A DNA stretch of 64,000 nucleotides, taken from the NCBI GenBank assembly GCA_013368315.1, contig JAACJM010000082.1, forward strand, positions 1-64,000, read 5' to 3'. The first letter of the stretch is position 1. Each line of letters begins with the position of its first letter. The DNA is from Tetrapyrgos nigripes (lineage: Eukaryota; Basidiomycota; Agaricomycetes; Agaricales; Campanellaceae). Under the pieces are notes generated by a model that worked only from the letters and a program-made list of their open reading frames with translations, made no database searches and was not told where the DNA came from. The position numbers and the translations under genes were made by a program. Positions 47,475-58,409 of this stretch are shown here, one piece after another.

Positions 47475-50400
47475 CTACCTTTTAATAATAGGATCTAATC
47501 TATCAGGAGGGGTAATCTTTCTACCAGAGCGTGTAACGGCATGAACGGGCGGAGTGTAGTTGGATTTGGGATTAATGGATTTTTGAACTAGGGTAGGGGG
47601 TCGTGGAACGAAATTTGGAATTGAAACGGAAGTAGAAGGAGTGATGGGAGCAGATGGAGTCTGAGTAGAGATAGAGTCGTTATAAGTCGTAGAGTCGTTA
47701 ATAAGTGATTCGGCGTTATGTAATTTGGAAATAATGAGTTCGTGAGGTCGTGGAGCGCACGAGTGAGTACGGTGGAAGCGCTCAATAAGATGATTGTAGT
47801 CGGAAGAGATGTCGGTAAGAGGAATCCATGTATTGTCGTCGTCTGATGAGTCCTTGAAGTGGCAGAGGTAATCAAAACGTTGTCCAATTTTTCGCACGTC
47901 GCGGATAGAGTGAATGATAGGAGAGTCCTCAGGGAGTTCTAAAGGTACAGGGTTGGAGTGCTCGTGGAATTCTGAAGGATCATGATAAGGTTCAAGGAGG
48001 GAAACGTGGAATACTGGATATAGACGTGAAAGGTAAGAGGGAAGTTGTAGGAGGAATGCTCGTTGGTGGATGGGTTTGATAATAGGAAAGGGACTGAGGC
48101 GACGATGATCGAGTTTTTCCGAAGGTCTGGTGGAACGAATATTGCGACGTAAAAGCCATACAAGTTGCCCTTCTTTTAGTGTAGGTTGAGCGGCGTGAGA
48201 TTTGTCGTAATATTTAGCTTGCAGTTCCTGAGCATGTGCTAATTCTGCTTTAAGCTCGGAGTGAATGATATGTAGACGTTTGGCGAGATCGTCAGCAGCA
48301 GGAATGGTAGAAACGGAAGTGAGAGTTGGTTCGAATGTCGGGTGGAATCCGAGGTTAGCAAAGAATGGGGTATGTTTTGTGGAAGTGTTTTCGTGGTTAT
48401 TAAAAGCAAATTCGGCAAGAGGTAGGTAGTCGATCCAGTCGTCCTGTTGGTAGGAGACATAGGCACGGAGGTATGTTTCCAGAGTCTGGTTTGTCCTCTC
48501 TGTAAGACCATCGGTTTGCACGTGATAAGTGGTGGAGGTTTTGGAGTCGATGTTTAGATGTCCGAGTAAGGCTGTCCAAAAGTTCGAGACGAATAGTGAA
48601 CCACGGTCTGAGACTATGGATTGAGGAAGACCATGAAGACGGAAAATACGATCCAGAAAGAGCCATGCCAGTTCGGATGCGGTCATCGATTCACAACAGG
48701 GAATGAAGTGCGCAGCACGCATCAACCTATCGCAAACAACTAGAATAGAGTCGTATCCGCGGGATTCTGGGAGTTTGACGATAAAATCCATGGTAATGGC
48801 TTGCCAAGGACAGTTAGGAATGGAGAGAGGTTGGAGGAGACCGTAGGGTTTGTGTCGAGGAGCTTTGATGCAGGAACACGTATCACAAGCTTGAACGTAA
48901 CGTCGGATATACGTAGTCATCCCTGGCCATGAGTAATCATGTGAAATGAGTGCGAAAGTGCGTGTACAGCCTGGGTGTCCTGAGATGACGCTGTCGTGAC
49001 GAGAGGAGACGATGGTGGAACGAAGGGAAGGAGGAACGTAGAGTCGATTGTTATGGAAAACTAAATCGTTGTGGAGTTTGAAGGATGAATCACCGGTTGC
49101 GATTGCTTTTCGCCACTCAATATCTTCCCTGAAAGCTGAAAGGAATTGATCCAATAAATGAGAATTATCCAAAGTAATAGTTGAAAAAGCATCAATGGTG
49201 GAAAGAGAGCTCAGAGAATGTGATGGCGGAGAAGCCAGATCATCATGGAAAAGGGGAAAAGTGTTGTAGGAAGAAAGAACGATACGCAGCTGAGCCTTTT
49301 TCACTTCATCCTCATCCTGCGGCACATAATCAGCCCTTCTCGATGCAGCATCTGCAACATTCCCATGTCCAGGTTCCCAATGTAATTGAAAGTCGAATTC
49401 TGACAAAAACAAAGCCCAACGTGCTTGTCGTCGGTTGAGGAGTTGAGAACGCATGAAGTATTCGAGGTTTTTGTGGTCGCAGATAACCTTGATGGGAGAG
49501 GGAGAGCCTGAGAGCCAATGCCGGAATTCTTTGAATGAGTCAATGATGGCGAGAAGCTCCTTGTCATGTATGTCGTAATTGATTTCTGATGGTGCTAACT
49601 TTCGAGAATAGAAAGCGACAGGGTGAAGGTGGCCGTTAGAGTCAGGTTGTTGAAGTACGGAGGAGATAGCGAAGTCGGAGGCGTCAGTGGAGAGGCTAAT
49701 TGGAAGATGTGGCTGAAAATGCCGGAGAACGGGAGCAGTAGTGAATAGATGTTTAAGTAAATTGAAAGCGGATTTTGCGGAGTCGTTGAAATGGAAAGAT
49801 GGGGATTTACGAGTGAGAACTGTGAGTGGAATGACAATTCGAGAATAATCGTCAATAAAACATCAGTAGAAATTGGTGAAGCCAAGAAATGATTGAAGTT
49901 GTTTGAGATTTGTAGGCTCGGGCCAATCGACGATTGTTGATAACTTCTTTGGATTCATCTTGAGTCCATCGGCGCTAACAATGTAGCCAAGGAACTCGAC
50001 CTCGGAGCGGTCAAATTCGCATTTCTTGGGGTTGGCATACAAAGAAGCTTTGGCAAGACGATCAAGGACCATTCTAACATGTTCCTGATGTTCCTCTTGA
50101 GATCGAGAAAACACCAAGATATCGTCCAAGTAGACGACACAACAAACATCGATGACGTCGGATAAAACTTCCTGAATGAATGATTGCCAGGCAGCGGGAG
50201 CATTGGAAAGACCATACAGAACGATTAAATGTTCGAATAGACCAAGATGGGTGCGAAACGCTGTTTTCCACTCGTCACCTTCACGTACGCGAAGATGAGC
50301 ATAAGCGGATTTCAAGTCAATGATGGAGAATACACTACAACTGCGTACACGGTCGATAAGATCATCAACGAGAGGAAGTGGATAGTGATTTTTCTTGGTG

Positions 50401-51775
50401 ATGGCGTTAATTCCGCAGTAGTCGATGCAAAGACGGACTTCTCCAGTCTTTTTCTGAATGAATAGAATCAGTGCCCCGGCAGAAGATGAAGAAGCCCGTA
50501 TGTGGCCACAACAAAGGTTGTTGTGAACGTACTTGGCAGTTGCCTGCCTTTCCTGCTCGGTAAGACGATACATTCTCGCAAACGGTGGCGTTTTTCCTTC
50601 CTCTAACTCGATTTCGATGTCGTTATGACGGTGATCAGGTAGGTGGTCAAAATCCGAAACTTTAAAGACGGAGTCGAGGAAAGATTGGTAGTGTGGAGGA
50701 ACGTATTCGGAAAAATCTTCGTCGGGATCGGTGAGTGGATTGTGACCAATGGGTGGGGGTGGTTCAGGAGGAGGTGTTTTGGAATCAGGGGAAGAGGGTG
50801 GGGAGAAGGAATTGATGAAGTGTGGAGAAGTAGAGTCGTAAAATCGCAAATAAGCAACTTGGCAACCCTTGGACTGTTGAAAGAACCGTCGAGAATTGAG
50901 GATCTTGATGTCCGGGTTGTCAGGAACACTAAACGACGCTTGCGCTGGAACAGTGAATTTGGTAGAAGTAGAATTTCCATAACCGTTGTGATGAACCAAC
51001 ACGGAAAGAAAAGATCGAGTAGGTAAAGAAGAAATAGAATCTGAAGAAGAAATCGTAGAAGTACAATTCAAAGAATCAGAAGTACAATCAGAAGAAGGAA
51101 CTTGAATAGTAGAGAAGATAGGCGAAGAGAGTAGACCAAAGCCTAGTCCAACGCGAGTAGAATTAACAGACTGAGAATGCGAGAGACCGAAGCCTTTGGC
51201 ATAAACAGTAGTACTGGACACTGGAGTCAAGCCACAACAATGCAGAGAAAGAGAATTCGAGTACCAATCAATATCAGGATTATGATGACGTAGCCAATCC
51301 AAACCAAGAATGATAGGAAAAGATACCGAAACAACAGCAAGAGGAAGAACCTCATTATGAGATCCTACACGAATTCTAGAAATAAATTCTTGGGTGATAA
51401 GACCAGAAGCGATAGGACGGTTATCAACCGCCATCACAGGAACAGGTACGTCCTTTAGACGTCGAGAAAGTGAATGTCGAGATGAAAAAGAATCTGAGAT
51501 ACAAGAAACAGTCGCACCGGAATCAATCAAAGCATGAGTATGAATTGGTGGACGATCAGGAAAATGAAGAGAGACTGAAATGATAAAATGATTTGAAGAA
51601 AAAGGAGAATTGGAAAAGATGTAAGTAGGAGCATATGTAGAAATTAGACGCCAGGTGCCATCCATAGTTCTTTCGAACTTAGTCACCGGACCCGATTGAG
51701 TGGGTAAGCGATGGTGGTGTACTCCTTCACCAACCGGCAACTCTGGAGTACAAGTAGAGCAACCGGTTAGGCTTT
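47475..51775 (-). pseudogene. Chromovirus pol with one nonsense codon
   Basis: Lies in the -1 frame relative to gag. In order: aspartic protease (LIDSGATVSCIS), reverse transcriptase (SIIDLKSAYAHLRV, active-site YLDD, ANPKKCEF), a TGA at 49863-49865 directly after LGFTNFY, RNase H (STDASDFAISSVLQQ), an HHCC zinc region (GHPGCTRTF ... CDTCSCIK), an integrase core (MDFIVKLP, SDRGSLFVSNFW, NQTLETYLR) and a chromodomain-like end (FDYLCHFKDSSDDDNTW). The stop fits CGA to TGA, and the next codon also looks like CGT to TGT. Catalytic residues otherwise look intact. Confidence 0.9.
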
Positions 51776-53065
51776 TCCCGACTGGGAAGAAGCCCTAGCA
51801 GCTTTCGCCACTTCCATACGTTTGACGACGTACGGAGATCTGTTAGGACAATTGTCAATGTCCTTGCCGCATTTACCACAGTAAACACATAATCCTAAGT
51901 CCTTCCTTCACTTCTTTTCTTCGTCCGAAAGTTTCGGATGTGGTTTGCCTGTCTTGGTAGCATCCACTTGCATGGGCTCACCAGGAGGAAGGCTAGAGTT
52001 CGAAGTAGAGTTGTTAGAAGGAGGAGTAGTGTGAGAATTCGAAGTTTTTGCGGGTTTGGAGGGGGAGAAAGAAGATTTGGAAGGGGATTCTTCTTTACGT
52101 TCTTCTTCACGTTCGTGAACACGATTGTCAATGTCGATAACCCACTTTATGTAGTCAAGGAACTTTTTCGGACGTTCATCACGTTTCCTTTGGCTGATGT
52201 AGTCCTTGGTGGTGGTTTTGAGATTAGTGTAGAATTGATTAATCTTCGTGGATTCACTCCAATCAACGTGAACAATCAATTCGGAGAATCGAGAGGCATA
52301 TGCTGAAGCCGAGCCGGTTTACTTGAGCTTCTTGAGTTTCATCTCGGCATTGTACTCGAGATTACTATCCCCGAAATGATCCTTAAAACGTTGAATAAAG
52401 TTGTCAAAAGAATTGAGAAGTTCCGGTTCACTAATCATGATGGAAAAATACCATTGCTTTGGTGAACCATCTCCTAATAACCTAGCCATCCAAATACACT
52501 TCTGTCTGTCCGAAGGCAAAGATAAACCCAACAACTCAATTGCATCTTTCACTTCTCTGATAAAATATTCCACCTCTGATGCTTTTCCTTTGAATTTGTC
52601 CGGAAGTTCGAAAGTGGGGGGTTTCTGAGAAGAGGATGTCGTAGTAGTGGAGGAGGATGTCGTGAAGGCAGTGTTCGCCATTGGATCAGACGTAGAAGTC
52701 GAAGTAGAACCTGATTGATCGCCGGTAGTCGGTGATTGGGTGGAGGGTTGTTGAGTAAGGTTAGTCACGATGACTTCGATGTTGCGAATGGACGTAGCGG
52801 TATTGGTTTGAGCGTCCTGGATGTTATGTAGGATGGTGTCCTGGATGGTCAAACGAGTTTGAATGTCATCGAGAGTGGTGGTGGTGGCTGTGCGCCAATC
52901 CTGTAGATCTTTGATGGCGTTGATGGCCTCGCCAATGGCAACGTACTCAGCAAAGCTGATATTGGCGGGTGTGTTGGGATCAACGGTGGGAGCAGTGGTA
53001 TCCGCGCCGGTGTGGGGATCGAAGGAGGGAGCTGGAGTGTCGTAATACGTCCAGTTTTGGGACAT
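51767..53065 (-). pseudogene. Chromovirus gag with two nonsense codons
   Basis: Starts MSQNWTYYDTPAPSFDPH at 53065. After a Thr/Ser-rich stretch the retrotransposon gag domain appears (FELPDKFKGKASEVEYFI, CIWMARLLGDGSPKQWY, RFKDHFGD). A TAA at 52319-52321 and a TGA at 51908-51910 interrupt the frame; both fit C-to-T changes (CAA to TAA, CGA to TGA) on the sense strand. After the second stop a degenerate zinc knuckle follows (CVYCGKCGKDIDNC, with the usual His missing). The frame ends in TAA at 51767-51769, just after the frameshift heptamer. Confidence 0.85.
51773..51779 (-). promoter_or_regulatory. -1 ribosomal frameshift heptamer G_GGA_AAA
   Basis: The canonical X_XXY_YYZ heptamer sits in the gag frame two codons before the gag stop. 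A potential stem (AACCGG at 51761-51766 side with CCGGTT about 30 nt downstream) follows. A -1 slip enters the pol frame exactly. Confidence 0.75.
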
Positions 53066-53146
53066 GATGGAATAGGAGTAGCATGAGAGAGAGATGAGAG
53101 GGCGTAAAAGAGAGTAAGTTGAGCCGATTTTTTTTTTCAAAAAAGA

Positions 53147-53157
53147 AGTCAAATCAA
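53147..53157 (-). promoter_or_regulatory. Self-priming primer-binding site
   Basis: Sense-strand TTGATTTGACT, two bases inside the 5' LTR, is the exact complement of AGTCAAATCAA in the LTR at 53223-53233. An 11-base match between the transcript 5' end and the PBS is the Tf1/sushi self-priming arrangement. Confidence 0.8.
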
Positions 53158-53159
53158 AC

Positions 53160-53417
53160 TGTAAGGGACTTGGACAGATCCCTTTAGTAGACTTTAGAAA
53201 CGACTTTAGAATGAAATAAGAGTTGATTTGACTGAGGAAAATACTACGAAAAGCCTAAGTATAAATACTAATGCTAAAAGGAGTACTATGACGAAAATAG
53301 AACCAGTAAGGAGCGTAGGAGTTGAAGTAGGAGTCAAGGAGTGTCTAAGGCGTATCGGAAAGTGGAGATGTGAGTAAGGAGAGTGAGGAGAGTGAATAAG
53401 GAGAGTTAACTACTACA
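53160..53417 (-). repeat. 5' LTR of the chromovirus
   Basis: 258 bp. Holds a TATA box (53260-53267, TATTTATA on the sense strand) and, 27 nt downstream, the 11-mer AGTCAAATCAA that pairs with the primer site. Confidence 0.95.
53260..53267 (-). promoter_or_regulatory. LTR TATA box
   Basis: TATTTATA on the minus strand. It spans positions -34 to -27 relative to the base that would start the self-primer, as expected for a TATA-directed start. Confidence 0.65.
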
Positions 53418-53540
53418 AGACTCTCAATATTTGCCGCGGACAAGTCACAAGATGCTGTATCAGATTCATTGTATGAGCAATACTCTGGTGATGTGAAAGG
53501 GACAAGGGGGTCCGGACCGGGAAATCCCGTACCGGGGGTT

Positions 53541-53863
53541 GGTAGGTAGGTTCCTCTGGAGGAGGTGAAAATTTTTTTTTTGACCCCCCCGAAAATGCGC
53601 CTTAGAACAATTTTTTGCTCACTGTTGGCAGTAATACATGTTGTTCACAATGCATCTAAGGTCTGATAATACTGCTTTGACCACGTTGCAGTCAATTTTT
53701 TGTTGAAGGTTCCACAAAGCTTCTGACTAGCACAGCAGTTCAAATAATTTATGTAATCATAAGTCACATGCTATTGCTATATTAAGCAGGTAACCTACTA
53801 TATAAGGAAGGTAAGGTAGGTAGGTTCCCTTGATGGGGGCGCAAATTTTTTTTCCGACCCCCG
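53541..53863. repeat. Pair of diverged direct repeats (GGTAGGTAGGTTCC...)
   Basis: Two copies of about 50 bp, at 53541 and 53815, share GGTAGGTAGGTTCC, a G-rich middle, an A2-4T8-10 run and GACCCCC. They are probably remnants of an older repeat into which later elements inserted. No coding frame. Confidence 0.5.
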
Positions 53864-53995
53864 GTATAATTTAATTCTTTTTGGACCCCCTTGGAAAGGG
53901 AATTCTCTGGAAATGAGGAGACTGCCATGACGTGATGGAGAGTTTTTGGTAAGTAAAGGCTAGCAGCCAGAGAGGGAGCCATAGAGCTAACAGAG

Positions 53996-54593
53996 CAGTC
54001 TTGCCACGGTCCGGGTCGGGCCTGGCCCTCGTCAAATTTTCTGGCCCTTGACCCAACCCTCGAGGGCCAGTGGCTGTGTTGACCCTGCTGGCCAGGGTCA
54101 GGTCGGGTCGGGTCAGGTCCGGACCTATTTTTCAGACATCTTAGAAAAAGCGCAGATAGGTACTTCAGCAGTACTTAATTTCAATGTATGTACATATATG
54201 ACTTACATATGCAGCATTTGATGTTAAATTTAGGCCGAAAGTATCCAAGTCATTGCTGCAGAGCATGCGTAAAATCTCGGCACCTGCCGAATACTGTTCT
54301 TTTACCTCACACCTAACTTGAACGGCATGCATACTTATGCCTATATTGTTAATATGCCTAGAATTACATCAGAAATTTTACTATGACTTTTTTTAGGTTA
54401 CCAAACCCTGCCATCTCAATAGTCGAGGGCCAAGGGGGCTGACCCTGGGTTGGCCTCCTCACCAGCGCCTGGCCCTTGACCCGACCCTTGAGGGCCGGGC
54501 CAGGCCAGGGTCAGTGGCTGTACAGGGTCATCAAGGTTGGTCCAGGGCGAGTCAGTGGCCAATGGGGTCATGGCCTGGACCGCGGCAAGACTG
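53996..54593. mobile_element. 598-bp hAT-type MITE, second family
   Basis: Ends CAGTCTTGCC(A/G)CGGTCC in inverted orientation, flanked by an exact 8-bp target duplication TAACAGAG (53988-53995 and 54594-54601). Subterminal regions carry many GGCC/GGGTC-type repeats (GGCCCTTGACCC, GGGTCAG). The AT-rich core has no transposase. Confidence 0.9.
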
Positions 54594-54601
54594 TAACAGA
54601 G

Positions 54602-55905
54602 GACAGAGGCAGATTATGATGACGTTCATTGGCCCTTGGGTCCCAACAGCTTCAAATTTACTTAGTTGATCTGTAACATTCTCCAAAAAGCCTAAAACAT
54701 CCTTGCTACACGAAATACAGCAATGCTCATGAAATGAGCGCTGTATGTACAACCCCTCATCTGGAACCACTGTTTGGCTACAGTAGGACATGTTTTCCTA
54801 CGTGCAGCTATGTAGCTCGAGTACTCGGGTAGAACTGCGTAGGACCATGTAGATGCAGTGCAAGAAACCCACATGGCCCTTACAGCACAAATGGGGTAAG
54901 TCCCTGAGAGTTCAGATGCGAGCATTGGACCGTGACATCGCTTCCCAGCTTCTGAGATGTTAGCGTGACTTTAGATGCCTAATGGAGCGTGGCGCATCAG
55001 CTAATAGCGCAAGTCGGTTGGTTTACCAAGCGATGGGACTTGGATGGACTTGAAGTTCCCCGTCAGCACCAGTCTCAAGGTGGAAACATTGAGTAAGCAT
55101 CCGGCTACATAAAAGGCTGCCAGCTGGCAGTCGGTAAGCAGAAGTCATCTTTTCCCTCCACCACCATCTTCCTCCATTCCCCTCCCTGCCCAAATCCAAT
55201 TGTGAGTGCTGGACTGTCTGATCTCAAAGTCCTCAATGTGGTAAGTTGGCTTCAAGTTGGCCTCTTCAATGGTTTCATCCTCACCTTTGCAACTGACTTC
55301 AACGTTGTTTCCTCATCAGACTTGGAGTTGGCTAAATCTCTAGAACAGTAAGCTGTTTCCTCTGATCTCATAGCCTCCCTAGCAGCCCTACTCTTCCACT
55401 GTATGTACTTAGACTTAGTTACATATTCCGGATCCTCGCTTGTATGTTACTAGAATAATATAGGTTTAGTTACTTATGCATAATACATAAGTTCTATGTG
55501 GCAATTCTATGGAAATAGCAAGAACAAGAAGGGAGCGAAGAGTGGACAATGGTCCGACAGTGAATACACTGTCTCAGGGTCTCTTTCAGGGTCTTTCAGG
55601 GTCCATCTATCAGAATCTTGGGTGATCAGTGTAGCTCGCATGGTCGGTAAACTGAGCACATAGCACTACATAGCTTTATGTAGAAGGGGGGGTACATACG
55701 CGAATATGCGGTGTAGCTGACCTACATAGTGCCATGTAGCACCTTTGCAAGTTCCAGATGCTGTCAGTAAAGTAAGGGTTTATGGGTTATGGACTGAAAA
55801 TTGGTATGTGTTATTGGTTTGGGAGTTATGGGTTTTGGATGCAATTTGTGAGGGGGTTGACTGAACATACTTATAAGGATAGACTCATAGAGTGAGTGAG
55901 AAAGT
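54602..55905. other. Repeat-derived intergenic DNA
   Basis: No gene. Contains several variants of a CTACATAG/CATGTAG motif (near 54805, 54845, 55665, 55725) and a CT-rich tract near 55150-55195. Probably decayed transposon sequence. Confidence 0.35.
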
Positions 55906-57396
55906 TGTAACAATCTGTTACTCCATATAGCGCCTGCAACAGTATTCATAACTGTACCGAATTATGTGGCCTTTTAGGTGTACATGAAATCTTACAAGTT
56001 ACCACCACCATCTTTGCTGCTGTCAACCTCCAGCTCAATGTTGCCGACCTCCACCTCATATCTTATGGTGCATAGTCATTGCCATCTTGATGCTGACATC
56101 TTTGGTGTACAGATTGCGAAGCCTCATCAAGTTTTTACAAGGTCTTACATCTGAGAGACTGAGGCCTCTGCAATAAACACTCCCTCCTGCGTTATCGATG
56201 CACCTCTTATCCTGGCAGGTCCTCGAACCCCTTCAGCAGTTCCCTACTCTCCTCTTTGACGTCTTCCAGTGTTCTTGTGACGAAATCTATTGCTGAGCTG
56301 CTCAACAACACCTGTATTAGACTCCCTGCAATCCTCTTTCTTTGCTCCTGTGTGTTGACAGTACTTCAAGTCTTCTCCAGCCCCACTTCTTGGCGCCTTT
56401 CATCCCTCCAATATCCCATCCTCACTCCCTCCACTGTACACACCCCTGCTGCATCGTCTCTCTTCGTTGCAGGTGTCTCATTATCTATGACTTCCGCTGG
56501 TGACATCAGCATTCCGGATACCTGAACCCGAGTTCCATGAGGTCTAGGCTGTCAAAAACAATCTCAGATGACTGGACTGCAGGGGGGCATATGCTCGTCT
56601 GCAGGGCTTTCGGATTACCTCACTTTCTTTCCCTGCTGCTTGTCTTTCCAGTGCAGCACCCATGCCTGCTCAGTCTCCACCACCATCTTCATCACTGCCG
56701 TTGATATTCAGCCTTATGTCTACAGTATCCCTTTCTCTCCCTCATCTATTTATTTTGTATCTTTTTCTGTGTTGTTTTGTTGGTTGTATGTACACTTGTA
56801 GTAGTACTTAATGTAATTACTCAAACCCCTCTTACTAACCTTTCTTTCAGCATGTGCTTACTTCCTGCAATGGTCCTATCCCTTTTTGTGTCGAGACAAC
56901 ATTGCACTGTCTCCGTACCTTCATGTTGAGACATTGTCATACTGTTTCCATGTCGTACCAGCGCTTCAGTGTGGTAGATGCCCTACCCTGCCTGCGAGGA
57001 TGATTGGCCCTACTACACTGTTGCTTGCCCCGCAGTTATCCAGTCATTGGGTCCACGTAGTAGCTCCTTGTAGCATTATGGTGTGGTGTATAAATTCATT
57101 CATTCTTTCATTCATCCTTTACAGAATATTCAGTACAAAGCGGTCATTGGTTCAATTCCCGGGAAGCACCCATGTACGGGCCTGGGATTCTGCCCTTCAT
57201 TTGAGACAACGGCTGAGGATCAAGACTGGCATGGGAAACCAGAATTAATTCGGGGTCTGCTAGATAAGGACATTCTTCCGGACCTGAGAGACCCGGAAGG
57301 AGATTGCCTCGAAGGGGAGGTAATGTAGCGATCCGTTACTCCATATATAGCGCCTGCGACGGTGTTCGCACTGTACTGAATTATGTGGCCTTTTAA
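55906..57396 (+). mobile_element. Decayed LTR-retroelement remnant
   Basis: Two direct repeats of about 71-73 bp (55906-55976 and 57324-57396) both begin TGTA(A/G)C(A/G)ATC and end ATGTGGCCTTTTA. Just before the right copy is a polypurine tract GAAGGGGAGG and a short frame ending GDCLEGEVM whose stop overlaps the repeat start, the usual layout of a gypsy pol end against its 3' LTR. The interior has lost most coding sequence; only the pol C-terminal piece (57083-57328, HGKPELIRGLLDKD) is readable. Confidence 0.6.
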
Positions 57397-58409
57397 TCCT
57401 TTACAAAAGTGTAGACATGTAAAGGATGCGAAGCCTTAAGCAGCGCAGCCACATCAAACTCAACCATATGCATCACGATGACTTCTCTGAAGCCTTTCTC
57501 GAAGTCTTTCTACAGGCGGAGTCCATAGTGGGAATTCATGGCCATTCTGAAGGCAGAGTCACTCTGTTGCCAAAACGGCGCCCATGAGGTCTGGAATGGT
57601 ACGTCTTGCCTCAGATTACCCTGACAATGTTGACGCTGAATTTTTTCGCTGCAATGGAGTTGACACTTTCTCTTGTAATTGAGAACGTTAGCAACCTTTC
57701 CCACAACCTGCGAAGCATGCCAAAAATACCATTATATCCGCTTGACGGATACTAGGTGTACACAGTACAGTACAGATAGTTACGAATTGTATTACAGTCA
57801 CTTCACGTGAAGTAGCACGTGACCGTTACCATAATCGACGATCTGTTTGCTATCTACTCGTCAGTACGCACTCCTCTACTCCTCTAGTACAAGAAGAACC
57901 CTTGCACATTGCGCCCTTGTTGCGCCCCAAACAATTACTCACATTCCAGTACTAGTACCTGACCGTCCGTTGAAGCGCGCTGATCCTTGGCCCCAGGAAA
58001 CCTAGCTCGCTCTTTATTGAATGGCATGTGGATGTCAATGGGCATAGCCATGTTTGATCCCCGGGTTCCTCCAAATCGTACTGCTAAGTTCAGTGACAAA
58101 GGTCAGTATGATTCTATGTCTGCTATTTTTGTCAAATCGTCATACTTACGTCGGTTGCATGGCTCTCACAGTGGCTCCGAGTCAACAAAAAACGGCGTCT
58201 GGCGTCTACTAGGCCTGCGACTCGGGCTCGGGAAATTCTCCGCTATTATAATTTATATGGATTTACTATGTCTCTCAGGCATTCAACGTCTCTGACAATG
58301 GCATGACATCGTTACGATAGAGGCTTAGCGGCCGCGCCAGAGGTATACAGCGCCCTAACACATAAAAACTGTCTGCTCGTTCTTTCAGCAGCATCACGCA
58401 TCCACCAGG
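57397..58409. other. Intergenic upstream of flavoenzyme copy 2
   Basis: Contains a half-arm (57717-57750, CATGCCAAAAATACCATTATA...) related to the foldback element at 30673, and a 14-bp perfect palindrome ACTTCACGTGAAGT near 57802, an E-box-like candidate site. No gene recognised. Confidence 0.45.

Larger units (their letters stand above)
47067..53417 (-). mobile_element. Ty3/gypsy chromovirus, self-priming (Tf1/sushi-like), full length
   Basis: A 6351-bp element with 258-bp LTRs at both ends (TG...CA) and a 5-bp target duplication AGACT (47062-47066 and 53418-53422). It reads on the minus strand: 5' LTR at 53160-53417, primer site at 53147-53157, gag, then pol with protease, reverse transcriptase, RNase H, integrase and a chromodomain-like end, then a purine-rich PPT at 47325-47338. 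LTRs look identical by eye, implying recent insertion. Three nonsense codons interrupt gag and pol, so this copy is not autonomous. Confidence 0.95.

Noticed and set aside
57140..57180. tRNA-like GGTTCAATTCCCGGG B-box
   Set aside because: No cloverleaf or A box upstream; it lies in the pol-end remnant of an LTR element.
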